A stretch of DNA of 55,218 nt from the IMG/VR virus record IMGVR_UViG_3300031841_002219, positions 1-55,218 of that record; one strand, given 5' to 3'. The translations under genes and the position numbers were made by a program. The DNA is from a virus. Below are positions 39,785 to 49,346 of this stretch, piece after piece. The notes under the pieces are model-generated. The model made no database searches. It saw only the letters and a list, made by a program, of their open reading frames with translations, and had not been told where the DNA came from. Position 1 is the first letter of the stretch; each line of letters starts with the position of its first letter.

Positions 39785-40468
39785 ATGGCATATAATAAAA
39801 CCAAAACAGACCCAGCATTGGGTTTAGAAATTCACAACCATCTACAGAAAGTAGGTGTAGAAACACCAGTAGTTCATACTGGTCTAAGTCGTACCGACAA
39901 AATAGAAAACATAGAAAGATGCATGAAACAAATCATGGAGACTCTTGGTCTAGACTTATCCGATGATAGTCTAATGGACACACCAAAAAGAGTTGCAAAG
40001 ATGTATGTTAATGAAGTCTTTTGGGGATTAGACTACGAAGCTTTCCCTAAGTGTACTGCAGTTGACAACAAGATGAAGTATGAGAACATGATTGTGGAAA
40101 CAAACATAAGTGTTCAGTCAAACTGTGAACATCACTTCGTAGTAATCGATGGTGTTGCAACAGTAGCTTACATACCAAAACAAAAAGTCTTAGGTCTTAG
40201 TAAGATGAATCGTATCGTAGAATACTTTTCTAAGAGACCACAAATACAAGAGAGACTAACAGAACAAATTTATCATGCATTATCATACATTCTTGATACA
40301 GAAGATGTTGCAGTCGTAGTTGATGCACAACACTACTGTGTAAAGAGTAGAGGTGTAGAAGATACAGGGTCATCAACAATCACATCTAGATTAGGTGGTG
40401 CATTCTTTGATGATGACAAAACAAGAACAGAGTTCATGCAAATCGTTTGGGGTAAAAGATGTCAATAA
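39785..40468 (+). CDS. folE: GTP cyclohydrolase I
   Basis: A 227-residue enzyme, first step of preQ0 and folate synthesis (GTP to dihydroneopterin triphosphate). 'DTPKRVAKMYVNEVFWGLDY', the zinc motif 'NCEHHFVVIDGVATVAYIP', 'LGLSKMNRIVEYFSKRPQIQ' and 'AQHYCVKSRGV' (Cys zinc ligand) are all present. It supplies QueD. The length (227) is like bacterial FolE. It overlaps the next small gene by 10 nt. Confidence 0.97.
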   Translation: MAYNKTKTDPALGLEIHNHLQKVGVETPVVHTGLSRTDKIENIERCMKQIMETLGLDLSDDSLMDTPKRVAKMYVNEVFWGLDYEAFPKCTAVDNKMKYENMIVETNISVQSNCEHHFVVIDGVATVAYIPKQKVLGLSKMNRIVEYFSKRPQIQERLTEQIYHALSYILDTEDVAVVVDAQHYCVKSRGVEDTGSSTITSRLGGAFFDDDKTRTEFMQIVWGKRCQ

Positions 40469-40701
40469 CATTACCCGACATGATTGGATTCGTAGGAGTG
40501 GGATTACTGATAGTAACCTATGCACTTCTACAGTTAGACCGTATCGACCCTAAGGGTTTTTGGTACAGTTTTAATAACATGATGGTTGCAATACTTGTGA
40601 CTGTGAGTTTAGTTTACACACCTAACCTTGCAAGTCTAGTGATTGAATTCTTTTGGTTTATTATTAGTGTGTATGGATTATGGAAGTTTTATACTAGATG
40701 A
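40459..40701 (+). CDS. Small membrane protein (CBU_0592-like)
   Basis: An 80-residue protein with three hydrophobic segments ('IGFVGVGLLIVTYALLQ', 'MMVAILVTVSLVYTP', 'SLVIEFFWFIISVYGLW'). The order and the 'IEFFW..IS.YGL' end fit the CBU_0592 membrane family. It lies between folE and dpdA and overlaps both, so it is expressed with the modification genes, but no link in function is evident. Confidence 0.7.
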   Translation: MSITLPDMIGFVGVGLLIVTYALLQLDRIDPKGFWYSFNNMMVAILVTVSLVYTPNLASLVIEFFWFIISVYGLWKFYTR

Positions 40702-41984
40702 ATTTTGAATATGTGATATCAGGAATGACTATGGGTACAGGTGACTTGTATTATAAACCAAGTTCACTTCAACCTTACGTTTCTGTATTCAACGATAAGA
40801 TATCATACATGGATGATAAGTACAAAAATCAGAATATATCCATGTTGTTCAACTCACACTGTGAACCAAAACACGGAGAATGTATTCATGACTTGATGCC
40901 TTCATGGTTTAATCTTTTTGCAGACAGTGGTGGTCTACAATTGTCAAGGACAAAGAAAGGACTTACTGATGAAATCAAAGATAAGATATACAGACACCAA
41001 GCTCAGTATTCCGATGTTGCAATGATTTTTGATGACATCCCTACAGAGTTTGATGGTTCCAATACAGGTTGGTCAATGAAGACTTCTACAGCAGGTAGAA
41101 GATTTGCAAAAGAACTGATACAAGATAAAGCAAACTCTACACTTGCAAATGTCAAGAGACAGATTCAAGTGTTTGATGCAATGGAGTCACCCACTCAAGT
41201 GTCACTGATTGTGCAAGGACAAGATGTAGATTCATATAGACAGTACATCGAAACTATCGTCAATGGTTTAACAGATGAAGAACTAAAAAGATGTGCATCG
41301 ATATCATTATCATCTGCATGTTCAGGTACTGGATTCGTAAACAGGATGGAGATGTGTTATGCAGTGTCAGAGTTTCAGATACCTATTGAACTTAAAAAGA
41401 ATATACACTTGTTAGGTGTAGGGTCACATGAGATGATGACTGCATTCTTTGTATCACCCGAATACTTTTCATTCGTAGAGAATCTATCATATGATTCATC
41501 TACACAAGCAAACTCTTGGTTCTTCTCTAGATACAGAACACAAGACTGGGTGAACATTGATATTGATTCACCATCAAGAAACTACAACAGAGAACAGATT
41601 TATAACGAACAGTTGATTCCGTCTATTGGAGATATCTACAATAAGAATAAGGATGCATTCCTAACATTCGGAATCAACTCCTTTGATACACTTATCGAGG
41701 AGTCAACAAAGTGGTCTAGTAAGAACACTGAAAGAGAAAGACTGTATAACAGTCCCGAAGGAGAAGATGGTGCAAAACTGTTACCCTTCTTCAATCAGAT
41801 GCAAGTGGTTGAACACTTCATGGATAGAGTTGATACACTTTCAAACAATCCATCAGGTGTAGATGACAGAGGTCTAAAACAAATTAAAGATTGGAATATG
41901 TTTACAGATTGGTTGGGGTATCAAGGGACACAAGATAAACTACCAACACAATTTGGAGGAAATTTAAATGAGTTTTTCGGATAG
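40698..41984 (+). CDS. dpdA: DpdA-like DNA 7-deazaguanine transglycosylase
   Basis: A 428-residue TGT-fold enzyme. D76 in 'LFADSGGLQLSR' corresponds to the D-S-G-G-F-Q motif of tRNA-guanine transglycosylase; D112-D113 ('IFDDIPTEF') and 'HLLGVGSHEMM' are further active-site parts. In phages, DpdA homologues exchange guanine in DNA for 7-deazaguanine, blocking host restriction. The tRNA-specific zinc site is not evident. Together with QueD/E/C and FolE the predicted base is preQ0 or a derivative. Confidence 0.85.
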   Translation: MNFEYVISGMTMGTGDLYYKPSSLQPYVSVFNDKISYMDDKYKNQNISMLFNSHCEPKHGECIHDLMPSWFNLFADSGGLQLSRTKKGLTDEIKDKIYRHQAQYSDVAMIFDDIPTEFDGSNTGWSMKTSTAGRRFAKELIQDKANSTLANVKRQIQVFDAMESPTQVSLIVQGQDVDSYRQYIETIVNGLTDEELKRCASISLSSACSGTGFVNRMEMCYAVSEFQIPIELKKNIHLLGVGSHEMMTAFFVSPEYFSFVENLSYDSSTQANSWFFSRYRTQDWVNIDIDSPSRNYNREQIYNEQLIPSIGDIYNKNKDAFLTFGINSFDTLIEESTKWSSKNTERERLYNSPEGEDGAKLLPFFNQMQVVEHFMDRVDTLSNNPSGVDDRGLKQIKDWNMFTDWLGYQGTQDKLPTQFGGNLNEFFG

Positions 41985-42306
41985 TCCACTATTTGATGGA
42001 GGTTTCTACAGAGTAGTAGAGAATCCACACGAGAAAGAAGCTGGTATAGAAATCATGCAAGGTGAGTTTGAAGGTATCATATATCAATATGGAAAGGTTG
42101 AGTTTGTAGACGGTAAACCCGAACTAAACTTCCAAAGAACCATTAGAAAGTGGGACGATGAAAAGTGGGAATTAGAGACACTTGAACAAAACGAAGACCT
42201 AAATAATATCATGGGTGATATCCTAGTAGAACTCATCCAAACACAAATTAAAAAGGACACAGAGAATGAACAAAGAAGTATTGAAGGAACAGATAAAGAG
42301 ACATGA
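41968..42306 (+). CDS. Conserved unknown protein
   Basis: A 112-residue acidic protein overlapping dpdA by 17 nt. The pattern 'GGFYRVVENPHEKEAGIEIM' followed by 'GEFEGIIYQYGKVEFVD' resembles conserved hypothetical proteins of marine T4-like phages. It is beta-rich at the start and helical or acidic at the end. It overlaps the lysozyme gene by 41 nt. Function unknown. Confidence 0.7.
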   Translation: MSFSDSPLFDGGFYRVVENPHEKEAGIEIMQGEFEGIIYQYGKVEFVDGKPELNFQRTIRKWDDEKWELETLEQNEDLNNIMGDILVELIQTQIKKDTENEQRSIEGTDKET

Positions 42307-42721
42307 GGGTGAAGTCCTCGAAATTTATGAAGACTCTTTAGGATATCTAACATATGGAGTAGGTCATCTCGTCAAGGATGACGACCCCGAATTCGGACAA
42401 CCAGTTGGTACACCTGTATCACAAGAAAGAGTAGACGAAGTATACGAACTCGATTTTGAAAAACACGTAGAAGAAACAATTCATGTGTTTGAGTCAAAAG
42501 GTGGAGAAGACTTCTACAGTCTACCCGAAGATATTCAACACGTTCTTGTCAATATGACTTTCAATCTAGGTGGAACTAGATTTGGTAAGTTCAATAACAT
42601 GTGGAAAGGTGTCATTGCAAACGACTGGGAAAAAGTTGCAGTCGAAATGGAAGACAGTCGATGGTTCAAACAAGTAGGAAGACGCTCAGTCGAACTACAA
42701 GAAATGGTAAGAAATGTTTAA
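42266..42721 (+). CDS. T4-type lysozyme (endolysin)
   Basis: A 151-residue muramidase of the T4 lysozyme family (T4 gene e, 164). 'KRHEGEVLEIYEDSLGYLTY' holds the catalytic Glu (RHEG) and the Asp and Thr positions equivalent to E11, D20 and T26 of T4 lysozyme; 'GVGHLV' follows. The C-terminal helices are shortened. It may act as endolysin; no signal or tail-fusion sequence is present. No obvious holin adjoins it. Confidence 0.92.
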   Translation: MNKEVLKEQIKRHEGEVLEIYEDSLGYLTYGVGHLVKDDDPEFGQPVGTPVSQERVDEVYELDFEKHVEETIHVFESKGGEDFYSLPEDIQHVLVNMTFNLGGTRFGKFNNMWKGVIANDWEKVAVEMEDSRWFKQVGRRSVELQEMVRNV

Positions 42722-42995
42722 GACTGATGTTAAGTGTCTGAGACTAGACACAGGTGAAACACTTATATCACACGTCAAAGAAGGATGGGGTGTATACCAT
42801 CTATACGAACCTAAAGTCTTGATACAAGAATACGATGAAGAGAAGTCAAGACTTGATGTCAATCTAGGTGTATGGTGTCCATATGCAGAGAAGTACGAAT
42901 TTAAATTGAAGAAGAAAACAGTGGTTGCAATATTCAAACCACGTTATAACCTAGAGAGAAACTATCTTAACTCTCTAGCACGGATACAGTCATGA
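42714..42995 (+). CDS. Sm-like-fold small protein
   Basis: A 93-residue protein overlapping lysozyme by 8 nt. The N-terminal 'VKCLRLDTGETLISHVKEGW' and 'VYHLYEPKVLIQEYDEE' have the strand pattern of Sm/LSm or Hfq-like folds, comparable with 'VVKLKNGLEIVGMTV' in the gene at 10953. The C-terminus is basic. The similarity is by eye; function unknown. It precedes polymerase with one gene between. Confidence 0.55.
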   Translation: MFKTDVKCLRLDTGETLISHVKEGWGVYHLYEPKVLIQEYDEEKSRLDVNLGVWCPYAEKYEFKLKKKTVVAIFKPRYNLERNYLNSLARIQS

Positions 42996-43207
42996 GAGAT
43001 AAACTATTAGAAGCACAAAAACTATGGGCATTGGGTAACATGAGAAGACATGAAGCCAACGTTGAGAATCTACTTAACAACCCTATGGGTCTTGGTGAGC
43101 ATGCCGACCTATCAGAAACAATATCAGAAGAGATTAAAAAAGTTGCAGAGTATGTTGACATACTAGAAGTGATTGAAGATTTAATAGAAAGAACTGAAAA
43201 CAACTAG
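42992..43207 (+). CDS. Conserved small protein upstream of gp43
   Basis: A 71-residue helical protein coupled by ATGA. 'MRDKLLEAQKLWALGNMRRH' and 'ANVENLLNNPMGLGEHADLS' are well-known features of a small conserved protein of T4-like cyanophages and related marine phages, usually hypothetical. It ends within the promoter of gene 43. Function unknown. Confidence 0.78.
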   Translation: MRDKLLEAQKLWALGNMRRHEANVENLLNNPMGLGEHADLSETISEEIKKVAEYVDILEVIEDLIERTENN

Positions 43208-43233
43208 ACTCGAACCACTCACTGTGGTATAAT
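43205..43233 (+). promoter_or_regulatory. Sigma70-like promoter, leaderless spacing (gene 43)
   Basis: TAGACT, 17-bp spacer, -10 TATAAT, exactly 6 nt to ATG 43240. Confidence 0.68.
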
Positions 43234-43239
43234 TACATT

Positions 43240-45750
43240 ATGGATTTCTACACTAACGTCACCCGTTTCGGGAACAAACTCCTTGTCAGAGGATATCAAA
43301 AAGGTAAACCTAAGAAGATGTCTATTAACTATAGACCTAATCTTTATGTGTTATCTAAAACACCCACATCCCACAGAACGATTGACGGGAGATATCTTGA
43401 ACCCGTAAACCTAGACTCAATGTCAGGTGCAAGAAAGTTCAAAGAGAAATATCATGGTATCTCAGGATTCGAAGTACATGGTTACGACAAGTGGATGTAC
43501 AACTGGATATCAGATAGGTTTCAAGGTGAAATCAAATACGAACCAAGTCAAATCAAAATTGCAACACTTGATATCGAGTGTGAGTGTGAGAACGGATTCC
43601 CCGACCCACTCATTGCAATGGAAAAGGTCAATGCAATATCAATCAAACCATTTGGTAAGGACACTATTGTTCTAGGATATGGTGAATGGAACCACGACCA
43701 AGATAATGTAATTTACATTCCATGTGGTTCAGAGGCAGACCTCTTGATGAAGTTCATCAAAGTGTGGAGAGAACTAAACCTAGACATCGTCACAGGTTGG
43801 AACGTAGATAGTTTTGATATCACTTACCTTTGTAATCGTATCGATAGAATACTAGGTGAGAACGAACACAAGAAACTATCACCTTGGGGTTCATCAGAAA
43901 CACGTGAGTTCACAACCTATGGATATCAGAAGAATGTAAACTACACACTTCATGGTATTAATATCATTGACTATCTAGAACTGTACAAGAAGAATACTTT
44001 CGTCAATCAAGAGTCATACAAACTTGACCACATTGCAAAGGTAGAACTTGGTAAACAGAAACTAGATTACTCAGAGTATGGTTCACTTCACATGTTGTAT
44101 CAAAAGAACTATGAGAAGTTTCTAGAATACAATATTCGTGACGTTGTTCTTGTTGAAGAACTGGAAGACAAACTAGGTCTCATGGAACTCATCATGTCAC
44201 AAGCTTACACTGCAAAGTGTAACTTCAATGATACCTTTGGTATGGTGAAGTATTGGGAGACAATCATCTACAACTTCCTTAAGGAACGTGGTATTCAGAT
44301 GCCTCCTAAGAAGATACAAGGTGAAGATAAATCAAAACAGATTATCGGTGCATACGTAAAAGAACCACACGTGGGTAAACACGATTGGGTAGTGTCATTT
44401 GACTTGAACAGTCTATATCCACATTTGATTATGCAATACAACATATCACCCGAGACTATGCAAAAAGGTTCATTCGGTGATGCAAGTGTAAAGAAACTAT
44501 TAAACAAAGAATGTGACTTGTCTTATCTCAAGAAACAGAATCTATCGATGGCAGCAAATGGTGCAATGTTCAGTAGAGAGAAACAAGGATTCCTTCCCGA
44601 ACTCATGGAAACATTTTACGATGAACGTAAGATGTGGAAGAAGAAAATGATTGAGTATCAGAAGGAGAAAGAGAAGACTAAAGATGTCAGACGACTGAAG
44701 GAACTTGATACACTTATCAAACGTGCATACAATAATCAACAAGTCAGAAAGATTGCACTTAACTCAGCTTATGGTGCATTAGCAAACAGATGGTTTGCAT
44801 TCTTCAGTGTACCGATGGCAGAAGGTATTACGACCAGTGGACAGTTATCTATTCAGTGGGCAGAAAAACAAATCAACAATTACTTACAAGGGATTCTTGG
44901 TGATGACAAAGACAGAGTTATTGCAATCGACACAGACTCTGTTTACATCACCCTTGACGACCTAGTGCAAACAGTGTTTCCCGAAGAAACAGACAAGCAA
45001 AAAATTATATCGTTTATCGATACAGTTGCAAACACAAAGATTAAACCAATCATTGATGAGGGATACGAAGAACTTGCAGAGTACATGAATTCCTATCAAC
45101 AAAAAATGGAGATGGGTAGAGAGGTAATTGCAGACAGAGGTGTATGGACTGCAAAGAAAAGATACATTCTAAATGTATATGACAACGAAGGTGTCAGACT
45201 TGCAGAACCTAAACTCAAAATGATGGGTATCGAAACTGCAAAGTCTTCAACTCCACAGTGGGTCAGAACAAAACTAGAAGAAGCTTTCAAGGTTGCAATG
45301 ACAGGAACAGAACAAGAACTGTGGGACTTCGTAGAGAATGCAAGGGACGAGTTTAAAACGTTACCACCCGAAGTGGTTGCATTCCCTAGAGGTGTAAGAA
45401 ATCTCAAACAGTACACTGGAGACAATACAGTGTATCGTAAGTCAACACCGATTCATGTCAGAGGTTCACTTCTATTCAATCACTTGTTAGAGGAGAAGAA
45501 TCTCAAAGGTAAGTATGAAACTATCAAAGAAGGTGAGAAGATACACTTCTGTTATCTTACACTTCCAAACCCAATCAATGAGAATGTAATTGGATTCGTA
45601 GGAGAACTACCGAAGGAGTTTGATTTACACAAGTTTACAGATTATGATATGCAATTCAACAAAGCATTTCTTGAACCGTTACGAGTAGTTATTCATTTGA
45701 TGGGATGGAATACAGAACCCGTTGCATCACTGGATAGTTTCTTTACATAA
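43240..45750 (+). CDS. 43: DNA polymerase (gp43-like, family B)
   Basis: An 836-residue replicative polymerase (T4 gp43, 898). Exonuclease motif I 'LDIECE' has D111 and E113; palm motif A 'FDLNSLYPHLI' has D388; 'AYNNQQVRKIALNSAYGALA' is motif B, and motif C 'IDTDSVYI' holds D564/D566. N-terminal and thumb regions are normal. It is one polypeptide, without the split seen in some relatives. The transcript is predicted leaderless. Confidence 0.98.
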   Translation: MDFYTNVTRFGNKLLVRGYQKGKPKKMSINYRPNLYVLSKTPTSHRTIDGRYLEPVNLDSMSGARKFKEKYHGISGFEVHGYDKWMYNWISDRFQGEIKYEPSQIKIATLDIECECENGFPDPLIAMEKVNAISIKPFGKDTIVLGYGEWNHDQDNVIYIPCGSEADLLMKFIKVWRELNLDIVTGWNVDSFDITYLCNRIDRILGENEHKKLSPWGSSETREFTTYGYQKNVNYTLHGINIIDYLELYKKNTFVNQESYKLDHIAKVELGKQKLDYSEYGSLHMLYQKNYEKFLEYNIRDVVLVEELEDKLGLMELIMSQAYTAKCNFNDTFGMVKYWETIIYNFLKERGIQMPPKKIQGEDKSKQIIGAYVKEPHVGKHDWVVSFDLNSLYPHLIMQYNISPETMQKGSFGDASVKKLLNKECDLSYLKKQNLSMAANGAMFSREKQGFLPELMETFYDERKMWKKKMIEYQKEKEKTKDVRRLKELDTLIKRAYNNQQVRKIALNSAYGALANRWFAFFSVPMAEGITTSGQLSIQWAEKQINNYLQGILGDDKDRVIAIDTDSVYITLDDLVQTVFPEETDKQKIISFIDTVANTKIKPIIDEGYEELAEYMNSYQQKMEMGREVIADRGVWTAKKRYILNVYDNEGVRLAEPKLKMMGIETAKSSTPQWVRTKLEEAFKVAMTGTEQELWDFVENARDEFKTLPPEVVAFPRGVRNLKQYTGDNTVYRKSTPIHVRGSLLFNHLLEEKNLKGKYETIKEGEKIHFCYLTLPNPINENVIGFVGELPKEFDLHKFTDYDMQFNKAFLEPLRVVIHLMGWNTEPVASLDSFFT

Positions 45751-45753
45751 ATA
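45746..45753 (+). promoter_or_regulatory. Late promoter variant, leaderless spacing
   Basis: CATAAATA begins within the end of gene 43 and finishes 5 nt before ATG 45759. Confidence 0.7.
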
Positions 45754-45758
45754 AGACT

Positions 45759-46139
45759 ATGAAGTCTTTTTTAGAGTACATTACAGAGGTTGATTCGTAC
45801 GCAACACGTATGAAGAAACGTCAAGCTTTTCGTAAAAACAAAGCAAAGATAATGTTGAAAAGAAAAAAGGCAATGAAGAAAGCAAACTTCGACCCTAAGT
45901 CTCTAGAAAGAAAAGCACGTAAACGTGCAAGAATGATTCTCATCAAGAAGATGATAAAAGACAAAGACTATAATACTTTCTCAATCGGACAGAAGAAAGA
46001 TATAGAACAAAAGTTAGAGAAGAAGAAAGCAGCTATAGCTAAGATTGCAAGGAAATTAATACCTCAAGTTAAGAAGAGTGAAGCTGCAAAGAGAAAACCA
46101 AAAGTTAAGATTGATAAAAGTGGAGTAGCAAAAGGATAA
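45759..46139 (+). CDS. Basic internal-protein candidate with capsid-targeting N-terminus
   Basis: A 126-residue protein, over one-third Lys/Arg. The N-terminus MKSFLEYITE fits the T4 capsid-targeting pattern with Glu at position 10, the prohead protease cut position. The rest ('KKRQAFRKNKAKIMLKRKKA' and on) is strongly basic and helical, suited to DNA binding in the head. It is read from a late promoter, unlike its replication neighbours. I predict a packaged, possibly injected, DNA-binding protein. Homologues are commonly hypothetical. Confidence 0.75.
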   Translation: MKSFLEYITEVDSYATRMKKRQAFRKNKAKIMLKRKKAMKKANFDPKSLERKARKRARMILIKKMIKDKDYNTFSIGQKKDIEQKLEKKKAAIAKIARKLIPQVKKSEAAKRKPKVKIDKSGVAKG

Positions 46140-46582
46140 TGTATCAGTATAATGTAACAGTAGTAAAAGTGGTTGACGGTGATACCATTGACGTAGATAT
46201 CGATTTAGGATTCTCTACAGTATTAAAAAAACAAAGAGTTAGATTTTTGGGCATCGATACACCCGAAAGTAGAACTAGAGATTTAGTAGAAAAGAAGTTT
46301 GGTAAAGCTTCGAAGAAACATTTAAAAGGTTTATTAGAGAGTGCAGATAGGTTATCATTAATCTCTCATGACAAGGGTAAGTTTGGACGAATCCTTGGTG
46401 AGATAATTGCACACTTTGATGAAGGACATCCTGTATACGAAACAGAGATGAATGTCAACGAACAAATGATTGTTGATGGACATGCAGTTAAATATACAGG
46501 TGAGAACAAAGACCTAGTGGAACAACAACACTTGGCAAACAGAGAACGACTCATACAAGAGGGTGTAGTTGTTCTTGATTAA
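46139..46582 (+). CDS. Staphylococcal nuclease-like protein (SNase domain)
   Basis: A 147-residue SNase-fold nuclease. 'VKVVDGDTIDVDIDLGF' is the calcium and active-site strand, 'RVRFLGIDTPES' holds the Arg, Asp and Glu of catalysis (R35, D40, E43 in SNase), and 'HDKGKFGRILGEI' the second Arg. All are intact. It has no signal peptide, so it acts inside the cell, or it may be packaged with the preceding protein because of TAATG coupling to it. Confidence 0.92.
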   Translation: MYQYNVTVVKVVDGDTIDVDIDLGFSTVLKKQRVRFLGIDTPESRTRDLVEKKFGKASKKHLKGLLESADRLSLISHDKGKFGRILGEIIAHFDEGHPVYETEMNVNEQMIVDGHAVKYTGENKDLVEQQHLANRERLIQEGVVVLD

Positions 46583-46596
46583 TTTTAAAAAACCTC

Positions 46597-46626
46597 TTGA
46601 CGGAAGACCAATAGGTATATTATAAT
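46597..46626 (+). promoter_or_regulatory. Sigma70-like promoter before a small membrane gene
   Basis: TTGACG, 18-bp spacer, -10 TATAAT; a TATTAT hexamer at 46618 is exactly 6 nt before ATG 46630 but with a 15-bp spacer. Either way there is almost no leader. Confidence 0.6.
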
Positions 46627-46629
46627 AGT

Positions 46630-46824
46630 ATGGAAATTAGTATTTTAGATTGTGTTTATATAATCTCTATAGGAGTAATCATTGCATGGTTATTCTATAT
46701 GGAAGTACAGATATCACAGATTAAGTCTATGATGGAAGAACATGTGAAATGTACTAATACAATTAAAAATGAAGGAGTGAATGATGGACTTTCTAAAACA
46801 AATAATAAAGAGCAGTGGAAATGA
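46630..46824 (+). CDS. Small membrane protein upstream of uvsX
   Basis: A 64-residue protein with one N-terminal transmembrane helix ('[16 protein letters not shown]') and a polar, helical tail. It overlaps uvsX by 41 nt. No family recognised; co-expression with recombination genes is likely. Confidence 0.6.
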   Translation: MEISILDCVYIISIGVIIAWLFYMEVQISQIKSMMEEHVKCTNTIKNEGVNDGLSKTNNKEQWK

Positions 46825-47836
46825 ATATGCATCTGTTGTATCAGATGGTGTAGCAGCAGGTGATGTCGATAATTTTATCGACACTGGTTCATATATTTTC
46901 AATGCACTTCTAAGTGGTTCACTAAAAGGTGGACTTCCCTCAAACAAAATTACTGCAATAGCAGGTGAATCTGCAACTGGTAAAACCTATTTCGCATTAG
47001 GAATGGTTAAACAGTTCTTGGATGATAACCCCGACGCTGCAGTAATCTATTTCGAATCCGAATCTGCAATCACTAAAGATATGATTGAAGAAAGAGGAAT
47101 CGATTCAAACAGAATTGTAATTGTTCCAGTTGTAACAGTGCAAGAATTCAGAACACAATCTATCAAGATGTTAGATAACTATCTTGAGACACCCGAAGAC
47201 GATAGACCTAAAATGATGTTTGTTCTCGATTCACTTGGTATGTTATCTACAACCAAAGAAATCGAAGACACTTCAGATGGTAAAGAGACTAGAGATATGA
47301 CTAGAGCTCAGATTGTCAAAGGTGCATTCAGAGTGTTGACACTTAAGTTAGGACGTGCAAAAGTTCCTATGATAGTGACCAACCACACGTATGATGTTAT
47401 TGGTTCTATGTTCCCTCAGAAAGAGATGGGTGGTGGTAGTGGATTGAAGTATGCAGCTTCATCTATCATCTATCTATCTAAGAAGAAAGAAAAAGAAGGA
47501 ACAGAAGTTATCGGTAATATCATTCATTGTAAGAATGCAAAGTCAAGATTGACTGTAGAAAATAGAATGGTTGATGTCAGACTCAATTATGAAACAGGTC
47601 TAGACAGATACTATGGACTCTTAGATATGGCACTATCAAGTGGTGTATTTGAGAAATCATCTACACGAGTCAAATTACCAAATGGTAAAACTGAATTCGG
47701 TAAAACTATTAACAATAACCCCGAGAAGTATTTCACAGAAGATGTGATGAACGAACTCGAACAGGTTGCACAGAGTTACTTTAAATATGGAAACACGCCT
47801 AGAACAGACAATACTGAAGAATCTGATACAGAGTGA
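46784..47836 (+). CDS. uvsX: RecA-like recombinase (UvsX)
   Basis: A 350-residue strand-exchange protein (T4 UvsX, 391). Walker A '[10 protein letters not shown]' starts near residue 61; 'FESESAIT', '[10 protein letters not shown]' (Walker B) and '[10 protein letters not shown]' are family features. ATG 46784 lies 6 nt from AAGGAG and is preferred to ATG 46781 (3 nt). It works with UvsY and the gp46/47 nuclease. Its 3' end overlaps gene 41 by 50 nt. Confidence 0.96.
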   Translation: MDFLKQIIKSSGNEYASVVSDGVAAGDVDNFIDTGSYIFNALLSGSLKGGLPSNKITAIAGESATGKTYFALGMVKQFLDDNPDAAVIYFESESAITKDMIEERGIDSNRIVIVPVVTVQEFRTQSIKMLDNYLETPEDDRPKMMFVLDSLGMLSTTKEIEDTSDGKETRDMTRAQIVKGAFRVLTLKLGRAKVPMIVTNHTYDVIGSMFPQKEMGGGSGLKYAASSIIYLSKKKEKEGTEVIGNIIHCKNAKSRLTVENRMVDVRLNYETGLDRYYGLLDMALSSGVFEKSSTRVKLPNGKTEFGKTINNNPEKYFTEDVMNELEQVAQSYFKYGNTPRTDNTEESDTE

Positions 47837-49163
47837 GACTTTCACACGGAAGGTGATTCCTTTTGTAAAAGAAGAGTATTTCTCAGAAGATGATGAACGT
47901 AATGTGTATAAACATATTCAAAAGTATTTTGACAATTATAATATTCCACCAACACCCGAAGCACTCCTTATCAATCTTGAGAGTGATTCAAAGATAAACG
48001 AGAACATTCTCAAGTTATCAACACAGTTGGTAAAAAACATTCGGGATGATGTAGACCCTACACCTCATGACTGGTTAGTCGATGAGACCGAACAGTGGTG
48101 TAAGGATAGGGCAATCTATATTGCAGTTATGGATTCCATCGAAGTAATTGACAAAAACTCAAAACGTTCAACAGGTGAGATACCCGAGTTACTTAAGGAA
48201 GCACTTTCCGTGTCTTTTGATTCTCATATTGGTCACGACCAGTTGGAAGATGCAGAAGACCGACATGACTTCTACACTAGAGAAGAAGAGAAACTACCAT
48301 TCGATTTGGAATACTTTAACAAGATTACCAAAGGTGGTTTACCAAACAAGACATTGAATATTTGTTTGGCAGGAACTGGTGTTGGTAAGTCATTGTTTAT
48401 GTGTCATTGTGCAAGTGCAAATCTTGTAGCAGGTAAGAATGTTTTGTATCTCACTATGGAAATGAGTGAAGAAAAGATTGCAGAAAGAATCGATGCAAAT
48501 GTTCTTAACATCCCAATCAAAGACCTACCCGACATCTCTAAGAAGATATTTACAAAGAAAGTTGATAGACTAAAAGAGAAGACACATGGTAAATTGATTG
48601 TCAAAGAATACCCAACTGCATCTGCACACGTAGGACACTTTAGACACTTATTACAAGAATTGAATCTGAAGAAAGATTTTCAACCCGATGTAATTTATAT
48701 TGACTATCTAAATATTTGTGCATCGTATAGAATCAAGCCAGGAGCAGGTGCAAACTCTTACACATTGGTTAAGAGTATTGCAGAGGAACTTAGAGGACTT
48801 GCAGTAGAGTTTGATATACCAATCATGAGTGCAACACAAACAACTCGTAGTGGTTATGGTTCAACAGATATTGGTCTCGAAGACACTTCAGAAAGTTTTG
48901 GATTACCAGCAACTGCAGACTTAATGTTTGCACTGATTACATCCGATGAACTGGAAGACTTAGACCAACTCGTAGTTAAACAATTAAAGAACAGATATAA
49001 CGACCCAACTATATTTAAGAGGTTCGTTATTGGTGTAGACAGAAGTAGAATGAAACTCTATGATGTCGAACAGGAAGCACAGGAGGAGTTATATGATTCA
49101 GAAAACAATGATGATACTCCAGTGTTTGATAGAGGTCAGAAGTTTTCTGATTTCAAAATGTAG
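47787..49163 (+). CDS. 41: Replicative DNA helicase (gp41-like)
   Basis: A 458-residue DnaB-type helicase (T4 gp41, 475). N-terminal '[20 protein letters not shown]' then Walker A 'GTGVGKSLF' near residue 195, '[16 protein letters not shown]', and 'YIDYLNI' (Walker B). It unwinds DNA ahead of gp43 on the lagging strand. It lies after UvsX and overlaps it, as in other marine T4-like genomes. ATG 47787 fits the family N-terminus. Confidence 0.96.
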   Translation: METRLEQTILKNLIQSETFTRKVIPFVKEEYFSEDDERNVYKHIQKYFDNYNIPPTPEALLINLESDSKINENILKLSTQLVKNIRDDVDPTPHDWLVDETEQWCKDRAIYIAVMDSIEVIDKNSKRSTGEIPELLKEALSVSFDSHIGHDQLEDAEDRHDFYTREEEKLPFDLEYFNKITKGGLPNKTLNICLAGTGVGKSLFMCHCASANLVAGKNVLYLTMEMSEEKIAERIDANVLNIPIKDLPDISKKIFTKKVDRLKEKTHGKLIVKEYPTASAHVGHFRHLLQELNLKKDFQPDVIYIDYLNICASYRIKPGAGANSYTLVKSIAEELRGLAVEFDIPIMSATQTTRSGYGSTDIGLEDTSESFGLPATADLMFALITSDELEDLDQLVVKQLKNRYNDPTIFKRFVIGVDRSRMKLYDVEQEAQEELYDSENNDDTPVFDRGQKFSDFKM

Positions 49164-49172
49164 GAGAATACA

Positions 49173-49340
49173 ATGGGATTTTGGAAAAAATTCAAAGAGT
49201 CATCTCTCAATTTTTTAGGATTCGAATGGGTTCGAAACAGAGATGAAAAAGGTAGATTTGTCGCAGACGACAAGTCCACACCTAATGTAGACGAAAGTAA
49301 AAAGAGAGTCTACAAAAGCAAGAGAGTGGTAAAAGAGTAA
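49173..49340 (+). CDS. 55-residue unknown protein
   Basis: A short ORF with AGGAG before its ATG. The N-terminus 'MGFWKKFKESSLNFLGFEWV' is amphipathic, the C-terminus charged and Lys-rich. It lies between gene 41 and tRNA-Arg. It is short enough to be missed by many gene finders, but its spacing is good. Confidence 0.6.
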   Translation: MGFWKKFKESSLNFLGFEWVRNRDEKGRFVADDKSTPNVDESKKRVYKSKRVVKE

Positions 49341-49346
49341 TTCTTT

